DNA of 54,244 nt from assembly GCA_026991575.1 (NCBI GenBank), contig JALXBF010000110.1:1-54244 (forward strand). Direction: 5' to 3'. Origin of the DNA: Planctomycetota bacterium. Lineage in GTDB: Bacteria > Planctomycetota > Planctomycetia > JALXBF01. The translations under genes were made by a program, and so were the position numbers. Below are positions 18,201 to 26,333 of this stretch, one piece after another; the stretch's first letter is position 1, and each line of letters opens with the position of its first letter. Below the pieces are notes generated by a model. The model did no database searches. It saw nothing but the letters and a program-made list of their open reading frames with translations, and was not told the origin of the DNA.

Positions 18201-18512
18201 GACCAGGTCGGCGATGTGCTCATCGCACTGGACACCCACCTTACCCCGGCGCTCGAAGCCGAAGGCTGGATCCGCGACCTGGTGCGCCACGTGCAGCAGC
18301 TTCGTAAGGAGAGTGGTCTGAACGTCGAAGACCAGATCCGCCTGGCGGTACTGACGGAAGACCAGGCACTAGCCCAGGCAGTGCGCGACTGGGAGGACTA
18401 CTTGCGTCGCGAAACGCTCTGCGTCGAACTGAACGGCTCGGACTTCTCGGGCCACGAAAAACAGGTGAAAGTAGCCGGCAAACCGGTCACGATCCGGCTG
18501 CAAAAGTGCTAG
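15279..18512 (+). CDS. ileS: Isoleucine--tRNA ligase
   Basis: This class I synthetase charges tRNA-Ile. At 1077 aa it has the full set: catalytic Rossmann domain, CP1 editing domain (WTTTPWTLAAN, about residues 228-238), and the anticodon-binding C-terminus. The HIGH region reads NNPMGVHHAWG (about 51-61) instead of a PxIHxGH type. The KMSKS loop reads MHKSKGN (about 602-608). Both are consistent with a recognised IleRS subgroup rather than decay, since surrounding residues are intact. Several CxxC pairs (PWCPRCG, CWRCG, CKKCG, CPNCG) may bind zinc. Start: ATG at 15279 with GGGGC/AAGAG upstream. It appears to be transcribed alone; the next gene begins 106 bases downstream. Confidence 0.95.
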   Translation: MFHKVDAYPNLVAGEHKVLQFWADTKAFEVLRQRNAGKPRWSFLDGPITANNPMGVHHAWGRTLKDAYHRYFAMTGHECRYQNGFDCQGLWVEVEVERELGFRSKRDIEAYGLERFIRKCKERVWKYSKIQTEQSIRLGYWMDWENSYYTMSPENNYAIWAFLKKCHQRGKVYKGVDAMPWCPRCGTGISEQERKEGYKTVVDDAVFVRFPLVDRPDEYLLVWTTTPWTLAANVAAAVHPKLPYVRVKQGNAIYYLMRARLSVLSSAEPYEVLDEFPGAELVGLRYRGPFDDLEAAAPARDHHRVIAWDEVTETEGTGIVHIAPGCGKEDFDLAQQHGLPVLAPIDDEGRYVSGYEPFTGKFAGDVTEEVFEWLKARGLFYRAEKYRHDYPHCWRCGTPLLFRVVDEWFIRMDWRDEIKQVAKQIRWIPDFGLQLELDWLTNMGDWMISKKRYWGLALPIFECKKCGTFDVIGSREELKERCVAGWEEFEGDPQNPNSPHRPWIDHVRIACPNCGEPTPRIPDVGNPWLDAGIVAYSTVGYFTDREYWRRWIPADLILECFPGQFRNWFYALLAMSTMMENIPPTRTVLGHALVRDEKGEEMHKSKGNAIWFDDAAERMGADVMRWIYCRQNPVQNLNFGYSVGRDVERSVFRALWNTYRFFCEYARLDEFDPSLPTIPVSDRPELDRWILSELQDLIRSAHECWANYDHHPFVRRAEQFIQDQLSNWYVRRSRRRFWAKRGEDDRSKWAAYQTLYEVLLTLTKLLAPVIPFLTERMYQNLVHGRDLMQWGEPGGIDPASVQPDPAAEPPNSVHHCTFPEVNEALVDRQLNAQMALIQEIVTAAHALREAAGHRVRQPLSTLKVAPVSGWQQWAREAVQRMADVLREELNVKEIAIEDGPGVGALAAVPNQRALKKRFGRRAPDVADLVARLQPEEIERLLRGEELHVEVGAETVTISRSDIHVVLADATQWHVDQVGDVLIALDTHLTPALEAEGWIRDLVRHVQQLRKESGLNVEDQIRLAVLTEDQALAQAVRDWEDYLRRETLCVELNGSDFSGHEKQVKVAGKPVTIRLQKC

Positions 18513-18618
18513 CCCCCACGGCCTGCCCTACGCAAACTCCAGCGGCCACGGTCGGCGCTGAGCCGGGCGCGGCCACGGCACCCGCCGTCCACGGTTGCTC
18601 TGCTCTGGGAGCTCGGCT

Positions 18619-21411
18619 ATGAACCAAAGGCTCATCGCAGCAAGCGCTACCGCAGCTCTAGCCGCCTGCGTCCTGTTTGCAGCCGGTCCATCCGGAAAGG
18701 AACCCACCGAGAACGGGTCTGCCGGGCAATGGATCCACATCGTCTTTGGGCTCGATGGCAAAGCCGCCGACTGGAGTGGATCGATCACTGCCGAGCAGGC
18801 AACGCTCGTTGAGCTGTTGCCGTGGGGATTCGAGGCGCGGGACCGATTCAGCGCAGCGAACCGTAGCTGGCAGTGCACAACAGAGCTGCGCCGCGGTCGT
18901 AGCGCGAACAGCTTCGCCGAGCCTTACCGCGGACTGTTCGTAAGACTGGCCGACGTCCGGCCGACCAGTACCCTCCGGCTCAAGACCAAACAAGGCCAGT
19001 TCGTGGTGCCGGTGGCCGAATTGACCTACGAGACGCGCTGGTTGTTTGCCGATGGCCGGGCATTTGCTCAGAGGGTCCCCGCACCACGGGCCATCGCCGG
19101 GAAGACCGGCACCCATGATGACTTCCCTTCCGCCGTCACCGATCGGAACGGAAACACGTGGGTGGCCTGGATTCGTTTTGACGAGCAGAACCTGCGCGAC
19201 GAACTCCTTGTCGCAAACCTGGCTGCGCCGGGACAGGCACCGGAGGCCGTGCCTGCTGGCCGCTACGTGAGCAGCGCCCAGTTGACGGTTGATGAACGGG
19301 GGATCCTGACGTTGTTCTGGTGCGAATGGGATGGCGACGATTGGGACATCTACCGGAGTCGCCGACAAGACGGGCGCTGGAGCAAGCCGGAGGCAATCGT
19401 CAACGACAAGGGCAACGACATCTTCCTTCAGGTTGATCGCGGACCGGACGGGGCGAACTGGCTCGTTTGGCAGGCCTACCGCCCGGGCCGTCCCGAAAGC
19501 CAGATCTTCTGCTTGCGATTGCACGGCGGCGAATTGGCCGGACCGGTGGCCGTGACAGCGGGTCCGGGCAACAAGTGGGAGCCGGCCGTCGATGTTGCAC
19601 CAGATGGGACTGCCTGGATCGCGTACGACTCGTACGAGCGTGGAAACTACGACGTATTCCTTGTCGCGGTGCGGGCCGATGGGGGAAAGCTGGTGGTGGA
19701 CCAGCCGGTGCCGATTGCCACCACGGCCGACTTCGAAGCTCACGCCGCGGTGGATGCCCAGGACGAACGCTTCGTATGGGTGGCTTACGATGCAGCCGGC
19801 CCGAACTGGGGCAAGGATTACGCGCGGTACAGCACGCGGCGTAACGGCCGTTATGCCGAACCGCTGCATGCTAGTCGGCGGATCGAATTGAGGGCCTATG
19901 ATCCAAGGCGTGGTCAGCTGTGGCAACCGGCAGCTCCCCTGCCACAGCTCCGCAACCCGCGTATGCCGGCACGCATCGCGCACAGCTACCAAGAGGAGGT
20001 GATCCGCTTCTACGAACTGCCTCAGCTGGCGCGCGATTCGGCAGGGCGCCTCTGGGTCCTGTACCGCCTAAACCGGCAGGGGTACGCGGGGCATCCGCGG
20101 AAGGGTGCCGTGTGGGAGCTGTGCGCTGCCACCATGCTGGACGGCCGGTGGATCGCGCCGCTTATTTTTCCTCACAGTCGGGGCCGCCAGGAGCAGAAGG
20201 CAGCCATCGCGCGTTCTCCAGCGGGAACGGTCGTGGCCTGGGCCAGTGGGCATCACCACGTGGACCGGCCTTATCGGCTGTTCTGGACCACACTGCCGGA
20301 ACTCGCCGGCCAGCAGCATTGGACACTGCAGCCCGCTACCGCGGGGAACGCACCGTTGCAGGTGGAGACTCCGGTCAGGAGCTGGCACATAGAGCGCAAC
20401 GGGCAAAGGCTGGAAGTGGTTTTCGGCGACCTGCATCGGCATACGGAAATCAGCCTCTGCACCCCGACCGTCGACGGATCACTGACCGAAACGTATCGGT
20501 ACGCGATCGACGCGGCCAAGCTCGACTTCCTGGCCGTCACCGATCACACGCGTGATACGGACCCGTACCCCTGGTGGCTGACGCAGAAGGCAGCGGACTA
20601 CTTCTACCACCCGGGCTACTTCGTATCCATCTACGCGTACGAGCGGAGTAATGCGATCGTAAACGGAGGTCATCGGAACGTGTTTTTCCGAGACCGCAAC
20701 TGGCCTGTGCTGCGCAGTGACGCGCACTACGCATGGGCCAAGCTACCGCGGCCGGACACGCGGCCGAATGTGTCGCTCTACCCGCGGTTGCGGGGCCGAT
20801 GGGCGTTTACGATCGCACACACGCCGGGCTTCAATCGCCGCGAGCAGCGAGGCACGTGGACGTATCACGATCCCCAGGTGGAGCCGGTGGCAGAGATTTT
20901 CCAGGCTTACCGGCGCGACTACGAGCGACCGGGCCGCGGTGTTCCCGAGGAGGCCAGCCTTTGGTACGCGTTGGGCCGGGGCCACCGGTTGGGATTCATC
21001 GCTTCCAGCGATCATCATTCCACGCACCTGTCGTACGCTTGCGTCTGGGCAGCGGCCCGGACGCGAGAGGCAATCTTTGAGGGCATTCGCTCCAGGCATA
21101 CCTACGGTGCCATGGACAAGATCTTGCTAGAGGTGCGGCTGGGTGATGCCTTGATGGGGGACAAGCTGCGGGTCGGAGCTGTGGGGCAGATCCCGACGCT
21201 ACGGATCCGCGTCCGTGGCACGGCTCCGATCGAAGAGCTTCAGATCGTCCGCTCCTCGCGGGTCATCGCCACGCTGCAGCCCGGAACAACGGACGTCAGC
21301 GTGACGTACAAAGACGAGGACTACCCTGGTGGGAAGTGTTACTACTACGTGCGGGTGAGGCAGACCGATGGCAGTGTCGCGTGGGGGTCTGCGATCTGGC
21401 TGGCGCCGTAG
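18619..21411 (+). CDS. Secreted propeller-PHP fusion protein (DUF3604-like metal-dependent hydrolase)
   Basis: This exported protein of 930 aa has a signal peptide (residues 1-26, hydrophobic core AATAALAACVLFAAG type). The first two thirds (about 130-590) contain repeated strands of the kind seen in beta-propellers, such as AVTDRNGNTWVAWI, DERGILTLFW, DGANWLVWQ and DGTAWIAYD at roughly 45-60 residue steps. The last third carries a PHP-like metal site: GDLHRHTE (about 602-609), VTDHTRDTD (about 639-647), IAHTPG and SSDHHSTH (about 796-803). That pattern matches the DUF3604/PHP superfamily. The substrate is unknown; the metal ligands suggest a phosphoesterase or related hydrolase acting outside the cytoplasm. 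A GGGAG lies about 8 bases before the chosen ATG. Confidence 0.72.
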   Translation: MNQRLIAASATAALAACVLFAAGPSGKEPTENGSAGQWIHIVFGLDGKAADWSGSITAEQATLVELLPWGFEARDRFSAANRSWQCTTELRRGRSANSFAEPYRGLFVRLADVRPTSTLRLKTKQGQFVVPVAELTYETRWLFADGRAFAQRVPAPRAIAGKTGTHDDFPSAVTDRNGNTWVAWIRFDEQNLRDELLVANLAAPGQAPEAVPAGRYVSSAQLTVDERGILTLFWCEWDGDDWDIYRSRRQDGRWSKPEAIVNDKGNDIFLQVDRGPDGANWLVWQAYRPGRPESQIFCLRLHGGELAGPVAVTAGPGNKWEPAVDVAPDGTAWIAYDSYERGNYDVFLVAVRADGGKLVVDQPVPIATTADFEAHAAVDAQDERFVWVAYDAAGPNWGKDYARYSTRRNGRYAEPLHASRRIELRAYDPRRGQLWQPAAPLPQLRNPRMPARIAHSYQEEVIRFYELPQLARDSAGRLWVLYRLNRQGYAGHPRKGAVWELCAATMLDGRWIAPLIFPHSRGRQEQKAAIARSPAGTVVAWASGHHHVDRPYRLFWTTLPELAGQQHWTLQPATAGNAPLQVETPVRSWHIERNGQRLEVVFGDLHRHTEISLCTPTVDGSLTETYRYAIDAAKLDFLAVTDHTRDTDPYPWWLTQKAADYFYHPGYFVSIYAYERSNAIVNGGHRNVFFRDRNWPVLRSDAHYAWAKLPRPDTRPNVSLYPRLRGRWAFTIAHTPGFNRREQRGTWTYHDPQVEPVAEIFQAYRRDYERPGRGVPEEASLWYALGRGHRLGFIASSDHHSTHLSYACVWAAARTREAIFEGIRSRHTYGAMDKILLEVRLGDALMGDKLRVGAVGQIPTLRIRVRGTAPIEELQIVRSSRVIATLQPGTTDVSVTYKDEDYPGGKCYYYVRVRQTDGSVAWGSAIWLAP

Positions 21412-21750
21412 TCTCGCCATAAAGAAACCCTGCCGACCCCGACGAGGCGGGCTATCGGCAGGGCCGAAACAGAGTAGAGGCTATCGCACAGCATACCGAT
21501 CTTTGCGGATTTTTCAAGTCCTTTTTTCACCCATCCATGGCCGCTGAGCGGGCTAGCACGGTAGCGTCTCGGCCAGGTGCACGTGGTGTGGCCGGGGACT
21601 TCGAGAGCGACGTGTGCCAGCCAAAGGGTGGTCTCTGCACCGATTGCCCGGTTCACTCGGCCGTAGGGCGCACGCAACGGGCCGGGATGCCGGTAAACTA
21701 AGCGAACACCCACGGACGCCTGTTCCCGGGCCGGACACTGGAGCAGAAGC
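21412..21750. other. Intergenic region between the PHP gene and the cytidylate-kinase-like gene
   Basis: These 339 bases hold the 21429-21464 hairpin, a repeated GGCTATCG octamer (21451 and about 21480), and T-rich runs at 21510-21530. A possible weak -10 (TAAACT, near 21694) precedes the next gene. I see no gene. Confidence 0.35.
21429..21464 (+). terminator. Hairpin after the propeller-PHP gene
   Basis: A perfect 9-bp inverted repeat (CCCTGCCGA at 21429-21437, TCGGCAGGG at 21456-21464) starts 17 bases after the stop codon. It lacks an immediate T-run on the plus strand; T-rich bases appear only at 21510-21530. It may still act as a transcript end or 3' stabilising hairpin. On the other strand it is followed by TTTCTTTA, but no minus-strand gene ends there. 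Confidence 0.45.
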
Positions 21751-22452
21751 GTGAACGAAGAACGGAAGAGAGCAATCGCTGTTCTGGAACAGCAGGCGCC
21801 GTCGTTCTTCACGGCGTGCATCAGTCGCGAGACTGGTTCGCGCGGCCGCACGATCGGCAACGTCGTGGCGCGCAAGATGGGCTGGACGTTGTACGACCAG
21901 GAGCTGCTGGAGTACATCGCGCGCGTGGAGCATGCCCGCCAGGAGGTTTTCGAACAGTTGAGTCCGGACGCCCGCGACTGGATCATTGCCTGGCGCGATG
22001 CCATTCTGGCAGAGGATGCCGCGGGGGAGGATTACATCCGACGGCTCGTGCAGGTGGTGCTCAGTGTTGCCATGACGGGCAAGGCCGTGTTCGTCGGACG
22101 AGGTGCCTGCTTCATTGTGCCCCGTGTTCGGTGCGTCAGCGTGCGGGTCATCGGCAGCCTGGAAAACCGTGTCACGTACTTATGTCAGCGGGAGCGGATG
22201 TCGCCGGAAGCGGCCGAGGAGTACATCCGCAGGACCGACGGGCAGCGCACGGAGTTCGTGCGGCGTTACTTTGGCCGTGATCCGCAGGACCCCCACAACT
22301 ACGATCTCATCCTGGATGGTGGTGCCCTGGGCGAGGAGCTCTGTGGCGAACTGATCGTGACGGCCATCCACGGCAAGCAACTCTACCAGGAAGATCGGGC
22401 ACGCCGCCAGACCCGCCCCTCGCCCGTCCCAGGCACAACAGAAGGAGCCTGA
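21751..22452 (+). CDS. Cytidylate kinase-like family protein
   Basis: This 233-residue protein resembles the 'cytidylate kinase-like' (AAK-type, Cytidylate_kin2) family rather than housekeeping Cmk. The N-terminal strand and P-loop-like turn read ISRETGSRGRTIG (about residues 25-37), where this family has a GS-GG-x-I loop. It is followed by the KMGWTLYDQELL segment and, near 120-128, VGRGACFIV. A C-terminal YDLILDGGALG strand completes the fold. Real activity on CMP is unproven for the family. Translation starts at a GTG with GGAG 9 bases upstream. The stop is only two bases before the M20 peptidase ATG, so the two are very likely translated together. Confidence 0.75.
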   Translation: MNEERKRAIAVLEQQAPSFFTACISRETGSRGRTIGNVVARKMGWTLYDQELLEYIARVEHARQEVFEQLSPDARDWIIAWRDAILAEDAAGEDYIRRLVQVVLSVAMTGKAVFVGRGACFIVPRVRCVSVRVIGSLENRVTYLCQRERMSPEAAEEYIRRTDGQRTEFVRRYFGRDPQDPHNYDLILDGGALGEELCGELIVTAIHGKQLYQEDRARRQTRPSPVPGTTEGA

Positions 22453-22454
22453 GC

Positions 22455-23576
22455 ATGCCGCGGGTGTTGGACCCGGTTCAGCTTGCTTCTGAGCTGATCG
22501 AGCTGCCGTCGCCCAGCACGGAAAGCAATCGGGCGCTTGCCGAGCGCGTTGCCGGGTATTTGGAGGCGATCGGTTTTGACGCGGTGGAGTGGATTGACTA
22601 TGAGCTGCCCGCGGGCACGGAGAAATGCTGTCTCGTGGCGCGGCGAGGCACCGGCCACGGCGGCCTTGCTTTTGTGAGTCACCTGGACACGGTGCCGGCG
22701 CGGGAGTACCGCGCGCGGCTAGAAGGAGACCGACTGTACGGACGCGGTGCTTGTGACATGAAGGGGCCACTGGCAGCCCTGCTCGCGGCAGCTTCCCGCG
22801 TTGATCCGGCGCAGCAGCGTGCGGCTCTGTACGTGATCTGCACGGCGGACGAAGAGATCGGCTATCACGGTGCGCGTGCGGTGGTGCAGTCGTCGGAGCT
22901 GTTCCGTGCCCTGGTCGACTCAGGGACGGCCGCCATCATCACGGAACCCACCGAACTGGCGGTGGTCTATGGCCACAAGGGCACCGTGCTGTTCACGGCC
23001 ACCGCTCGAGGTACTGCGGCACACAGTTCGACGGCAGACGGCGACAGTGCTGTTCTGAAGGCGGTCCCATTTCTTGCCGAGATGAAGGCAATCCACGACG
23101 AATTCCGCTACGACCCCCGCTGGCATGACCGGCGATTCGATCCCCCCTGGCCTGGTTGGAACATCGTCGTGACCGACTACGATACTCCCGTGAATGTCAC
23201 CGCTCCCCGCTGCACGGTCCGTGTCGGCTGGCGTCCGATGCCAGGTCAGCCGATTGCGCCGGTTGTTTCCCGCGTGCGGCAAGCCGCCGAGAAGTACGGG
23301 CTAGAGCTCGAAGTGCTGGGCGAGGACCTGCAGGCACTGTTCGTCGAGCCGGACTCACCGCTGGTGCGCGACGTGGTTCGCGTGACGGGGGCGAGCGAAA
23401 TGCGCGTTGTCCCGTATGGCACCGATGGCTGCGTGTTTGGTAAGTACCTGCAGATGGTGGTCTTCGGACCGGGCAGCATCCAGCAGGCTCACCGCGACGA
23501 CGAGTACATCGAATTGGCTCAGCTCCGGGCAGGCGTCGCGGCTTACGAGGCGCTGTTACGCGCTTTTTGTTGTTAG
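22455..23576 (+). CDS. M20-family zinc peptidase/deacylase (ArgE/DapE/CPG2-like)
   Basis: This two-metal hydrolase of the M20 family (373 aa) removes acyl or amino-acid groups from small peptides or amino acids. Metal ligands and catalytic residues are visible: H77 and D79 in SHLDTVP, D101 in GRGACDMKG, E133-E134 in ADEE, E164 in TEPTE, and a C-terminal H near 346 in QQAHRDDEY. The dimerisation lid lies about 175-285. Substrates in this family range from acetylornithine to succinyl-DAP; none can be chosen here. A strong AAGGAG sits about 8 bases before the ATG inside the end of the kinase-like gene, with 2 bases between stop and start. Confidence 0.85.
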   Translation: MPRVLDPVQLASELIELPSPSTESNRALAERVAGYLEAIGFDAVEWIDYELPAGTEKCCLVARRGTGHGGLAFVSHLDTVPAREYRARLEGDRLYGRGACDMKGPLAALLAAASRVDPAQQRAALYVICTADEEIGYHGARAVVQSSELFRALVDSGTAAIITEPTELAVVYGHKGTVLFTATARGTAAHSSTADGDSAVLKAVPFLAEMKAIHDEFRYDPRWHDRRFDPPWPGWNIVVTDYDTPVNVTAPRCTVRVGWRPMPGQPIAPVVSRVRQAAEKYGLELEVLGEDLQALFVEPDSPLVRDVVRVTGASEMRVVPYGTDGCVFGKYLQMVVFGPGSIQQAHRDDEYIELAQLRAGVAAYEALLRAFCC

Positions 23577-24048
23577 CCCCGACGGCCTACCACGCCAGGC
23601 CGCGTGAGCCCATGCCCCCAGGCGAGTTTCCTGCCACATGGTAGCTACCTATCCCGGGCTTGTGGTCGAGCGGCAGGCTCCGTACCGTGACGTGGGGGGC
23701 TCTTGGCATCTCTGGCCGAGGCACGGGCAACCGCGTGTGGCTACGGAGATGCAAGTGGGAATGGACTGGTTTCGCGGGCCTGTCAACGCCGGCAGCTAGC
23801 GATCCTGCCGGTGCGATGGCCGGTCATCAGATTGACCTGTTGCCATCAAGTGGGGCCGGCACCGCTGCATAGCAACCGACAGTCCGGCCCCGGTACCGAT
23901 TCAAGCGTATCCCCCAAATCAAGCGATCGAAAGGGCGCCTTCGACGTCAGCTGACGTGCCCGCTTTGGGCGTCCAGGAGAAGGGGCGACGGGGCGGACAT
24001 TCAGGCGTGGCTGACCGCTTCCAGTCGGGCCTGCTTCAAGATGGTGCA
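23577..24048. other. Dyad-rich intergenic region of unknown function
   Basis: These 472 bases between two convergent genes hold no supportable ORF but several inverted repeats: CTCCGTA/TACGGAG (23678-23684 with 23742-23748) enclosing CCGTG/CACGG (23685-23689 with 23722-23726); a 9-bp stem with one wobble (23787-23795 with 23805-23813); GGTCA/TGACC (23822-23826 with 23833-23837); GGGGCCGG/CCGGCCCC (23852-23859 with 23884-23891); and a perfect 14-base palindrome at 23944-23957. Some may end the flanking transcripts, although no T-run follows. A structured RNA is possible but unproven; I see no match to tmRNA, RNase P RNA or SRP RNA landmarks. Confidence 0.35.
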
Positions 24049-25020
24049 TCAACTGCACGGTGCTGGGACGCATGAGAGTGGTTGCCCGGGATCGTCGATG
24101 GCCACGATGGTGATCCCGGCTTCGTCGGCCGCTGCGATAGTCCGTTCCGGCTCCAGCAAGATGGTTCGCCACGCTTCAATAGCCAGCGCGCTTGCTCCGG
24201 CCGCCTTCATGCTTTCGATCGTCTCGGGCCCGACCGTTGGCACATCGAACCGCGGGTCCTGCTGGGGCTTTGCGACTTTGACCACCACGAATTTCCGCAG
24301 CCCGCACAGTTCTCCGGCACGACGGATGCATCGGTCAGTACCTTCGATCGCTTCCACCGCTAGGGTGGCGCACTCTTTGACGGCTACGGTTTGCCCGACG
24401 TCCAGGCGGCCCATTTCGCGGGCAAGTTGCCAGCCGAAGCGGATATCGGCCCATTCCGCCTTTGTCGGTTCTCGTCGGGTGAGTACCCCGGGCCGCACCA
24501 ACAGCTCGGGGCAGATCTCCAACGCCGACCGCACGACGATGCCCTCCTGTTCGAACTCCTCGATCACGGCCTCTAGCATCCGGTCGTCCTTGCGATTGTC
24601 CCGGCAGCGCACCAGATAGAGTCGCACAGCGCGCCAATCGGGCCAGTAGCGCAGGACGCGCCAACGGCTGAGCAGTTCGTGCTTGTAAACTTTGCCGGCG
24701 AGCACCAGCTGGCGCACGCGATGTCGCCGCAGCAGTCGGATCATGCGGCCCAGCCGCGCGATGCCGACCTCGTAGAAAACGGTCGCCAACTGTTCGAGCC
24801 GCTCGTGGGCCAGACCACGCAGAGCGAGGCACACGAGCTCGTGTCCGCGTGCGCGGGCCGCTTCTGCGAAACGTACCGGGAACAGGCCTGCACCGGCGAT
24901 GAGACCTACCCGCCGCTCGAACGGCCTCTCACCCGTGCGGCTCACCAGCCACAGCCGTGTTGCAAGCGGTAGGTCACGGCACTCAACCGGCGCGGCGGCG
25001 TTGCTCGAGCTGTCCGTCAT
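24049..25020 (-). CDS. lpxI: UDP-2,3-diacylglucosamine pyrophosphatase LpxI
   Basis: LpxI hydrolyses UDP-2,3-diacylglucosamine to lipid X and UMP in lipid A synthesis; it replaces LpxH in many bacteria. Family blocks are clear: [11 protein letters not shown] near residues 38-48, a mid-protein LVLAGKVYK segment, [23 protein letters not shown], and [18 protein letters not shown] towards the C-terminus. At 323 aa it is somewhat longer than the usual 270-290, mainly from the N-terminal extension. The start is uncertain: the ATG at 25020 follows a GAGGAG placed very close, a TTG at 25053 is upstream, and later GTG codons exist. The 5' end overlaps the lpxD 3' end by 38 bases, so the two are co-translated. 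Confidence 0.88.
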   Translation of the reverse strand: MTDSSSNAAAPVECRDLPLATRLWLVSRTGERPFERRVGLIAGAGLFPVRFAEAARARGHELVCLALRGLAHERLEQLATVFYEVGIARLGRMIRLLRRHRVRQLVLAGKVYKHELLSRWRVLRYWPDWRAVRLYLVRCRDNRKDDRMLEAVIEEFEQEGIVVRSALEICPELLVRPGVLTRREPTKAEWADIRFGWQLAREMGRLDVGQTVAVKECATLAVEAIEGTDRCIRRAGELCGLRKFVVVKVAKPQQDPRFDVPTVGPETIESMKAAGASALAIEAWRTILLEPERTIAAADEAGITIVAIDDPGQPLSCVPAPCS

Positions 25021-26068
25021 CTCCTCTGCTTCGTACTCCGGTCGGTTTCTCAAGCGACTGCACCCGGCGTGTCAAGTCCCGGACCGACTCCCACAGCTGG
25101 GGCAGCTTGCGGAACACCGTGTAGGTTTTCCGCGCCTCGCGCTCCGGTTGAGCAGGAATACCAAGCACGGTGGTCCTGGAGTCGACGCTGGCGATCACGC
25201 CGGCCATCGCGCCAATGGTCACGTGATCGCCGATGGTCAGATGATCGCGCACGCCGGCCTGGCCACCGATCATCACGCAGCGGCCCGTGGTGGTGGACCC
25301 GGCAATGCCGACTTGAGCGGCGATCAGGTTGTTCGGGCCGATCCGGCAGTTGTGTGCAATCTGCACCAGATTGTCGATCTTGGTCCCGCGGCCAATTCGT
25401 GTCTCTTCGAAGGTGCCGCGATCGATCGTGGCATTGGCACCGATCTCCACATCGTCCTCAACGATCAGCTGCCCGAGGTGCTCCACGTGCACCAGCCCGC
25501 GGCTGGTTCTCCGATAACCGAAGCCATCGGCTCCCAGCACGGCCCCGGCGTGGACGATCACCCGGTTCCCCAAGACCGTGCGCGGGTACAGGACGACGCG
25601 GGGGTGCAACACGCAGTCGGCGCCGATCATACAACCGTCGCCGATCACCACGCCGGCTCCGATCACGGACCGCTCTCCAATCACAACCCCTTTGCCGATG
25701 TAAGCGTGGGCGCCAACTGCCACGCCTGGAGCCAGTTGCGCCGTGGGGTCGACGACTGCGGTTGGATGGATCCCTTCTGGGCGGTGGATCTCCAGCCCGC
25801 GGATCCGCTTCAGCACGAGGGCAAACGCCTCGATCGGGCATTCCACGCGAACGAGCGCCACCTGGTCCGGGGCCGGGGTCGGCCAGTCCCGCGCGACGAT
25901 CACGGCCGAAGCGGTACAGCGGCTGAGGTCTTCGTCCGTTCTGCCCTCCCAGAACGTGATGTCGCCCCGGCCGGCCTTCGCCCAGACCTTTGCGTCGCTG
26001 ATCAAGATCGTCTCATCGCCCTCGATCGTTCCATCGATCCAGGCAGCGATCGTTCTGAGCTCGATCAT
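24983..26068 (-). CDS. lpxD: UDP-3-O-acylglucosamine N-acyltransferase
   Basis: LpxD adds the second acyl chain to UDP-3-O-acylglucosamine in the lipid A pathway, using acyl-ACP. An N-terminal uridine-binding domain (residues 1-95) is followed by a left-handed beta-helix of hexapeptide repeats (about 98-305), for example [16 protein letters not shown]. The catalytic His is H239 in QIAHNC. The DGFGY motif lies at 181-185 and NATIDRG at 212-218. The C-terminal helix binds ACP. The 361-residue length is typical. A GAGG lies about 8 bases before the ATG. The 3' end overlaps lpxI. Together they indicate an outer membrane with lipid A, consistent with a Gram-negative envelope. Confidence 0.95.
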   Translation of the reverse strand: MIELRTIAAWIDGTIEGDETILISDAKVWAKAGRGDITFWEGRTDEDLSRCTASAVIVARDWPTPAPDQVALVRVECPIEAFALVLKRIRGLEIHRPEGIHPTAVVDPTAQLAPGVAVGAHAYIGKGVVIGERSVIGAGVVIGDGCMIGADCVLHPRVVLYPRTVLGNRVIVHAGAVLGADGFGYRRTSRGLVHVEHLGQLIVEDDVEIGANATIDRGTFEETRIGRGTKIDNLVQIAHNCRIGPNNLIAAQVGIAGSTTTGRCVMIGGQAGVRDHLTIGDHVTIGAMAGVIASVDSRTTVLGIPAQPEREARKTYTVFRKLPQLWESVRDLTRRVQSLEKPTGVRSRGDDGQLEQRRRAG

Positions 26069-26248
26069 GGGTACCTCTTCCGTGCGTTCAGAGCACGAGC
26101 GGTTCCGTCCGTGCTGCTGCTTTCGTGCGGCCGATCCTACCGAAGCTATCGGTCGTGCACAAGGTGGAACGCGACCAAATCAGGTCGCGCATGCGGGCAG
26201 TGTTCCGGTTCTGCAGCCCTGGGGTCGACGTTGCCGACATGGGCCGGT

Positions 26249-26276
26249 TTGACCGGCATCGGGCCCAAGCTATGGT
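26249..26276 (+). promoter_or_regulatory. Candidate sigma-70 promoter for the HD-GYP/HDOD gene
   Basis: A TTGACC hexamer (26249-26254) is followed after 16 bases by TATGGT (26271-26276), close to the consensus -35/-10 arrangement. Transcription would begin near 26283, which falls after the first possible ATG (26280) and therefore favours the ATG at 26334 as the true start of the gene. Confidence 0.4.
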
Positions 26277-26333
26277 TGCATGGGTGATCGCGGCAAACGT
26301 GGAGAGCCACTCGCAGTATGGAGCGAGCTAGCG

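Noticed and set aside
18658-19992. Minus-strand open frame of 444 codons
   Set aside because: Antisense to the propeller half of the secreted PHP protein; no start signal or domain.
23944-23957. Perfect 14-base palindrome as a transcription factor operator
   Set aside because: It lies between two convergent gene ends, not near a promoter, so an operator role is unlikely; it is kept as part of the dyad-rich region.
24899-26287. Plus-strand open frame of 462 codons
   Set aside because: Antisense to lpxD; the His/Asp periodicity mirrors the hexapeptide repeats of LpxD.
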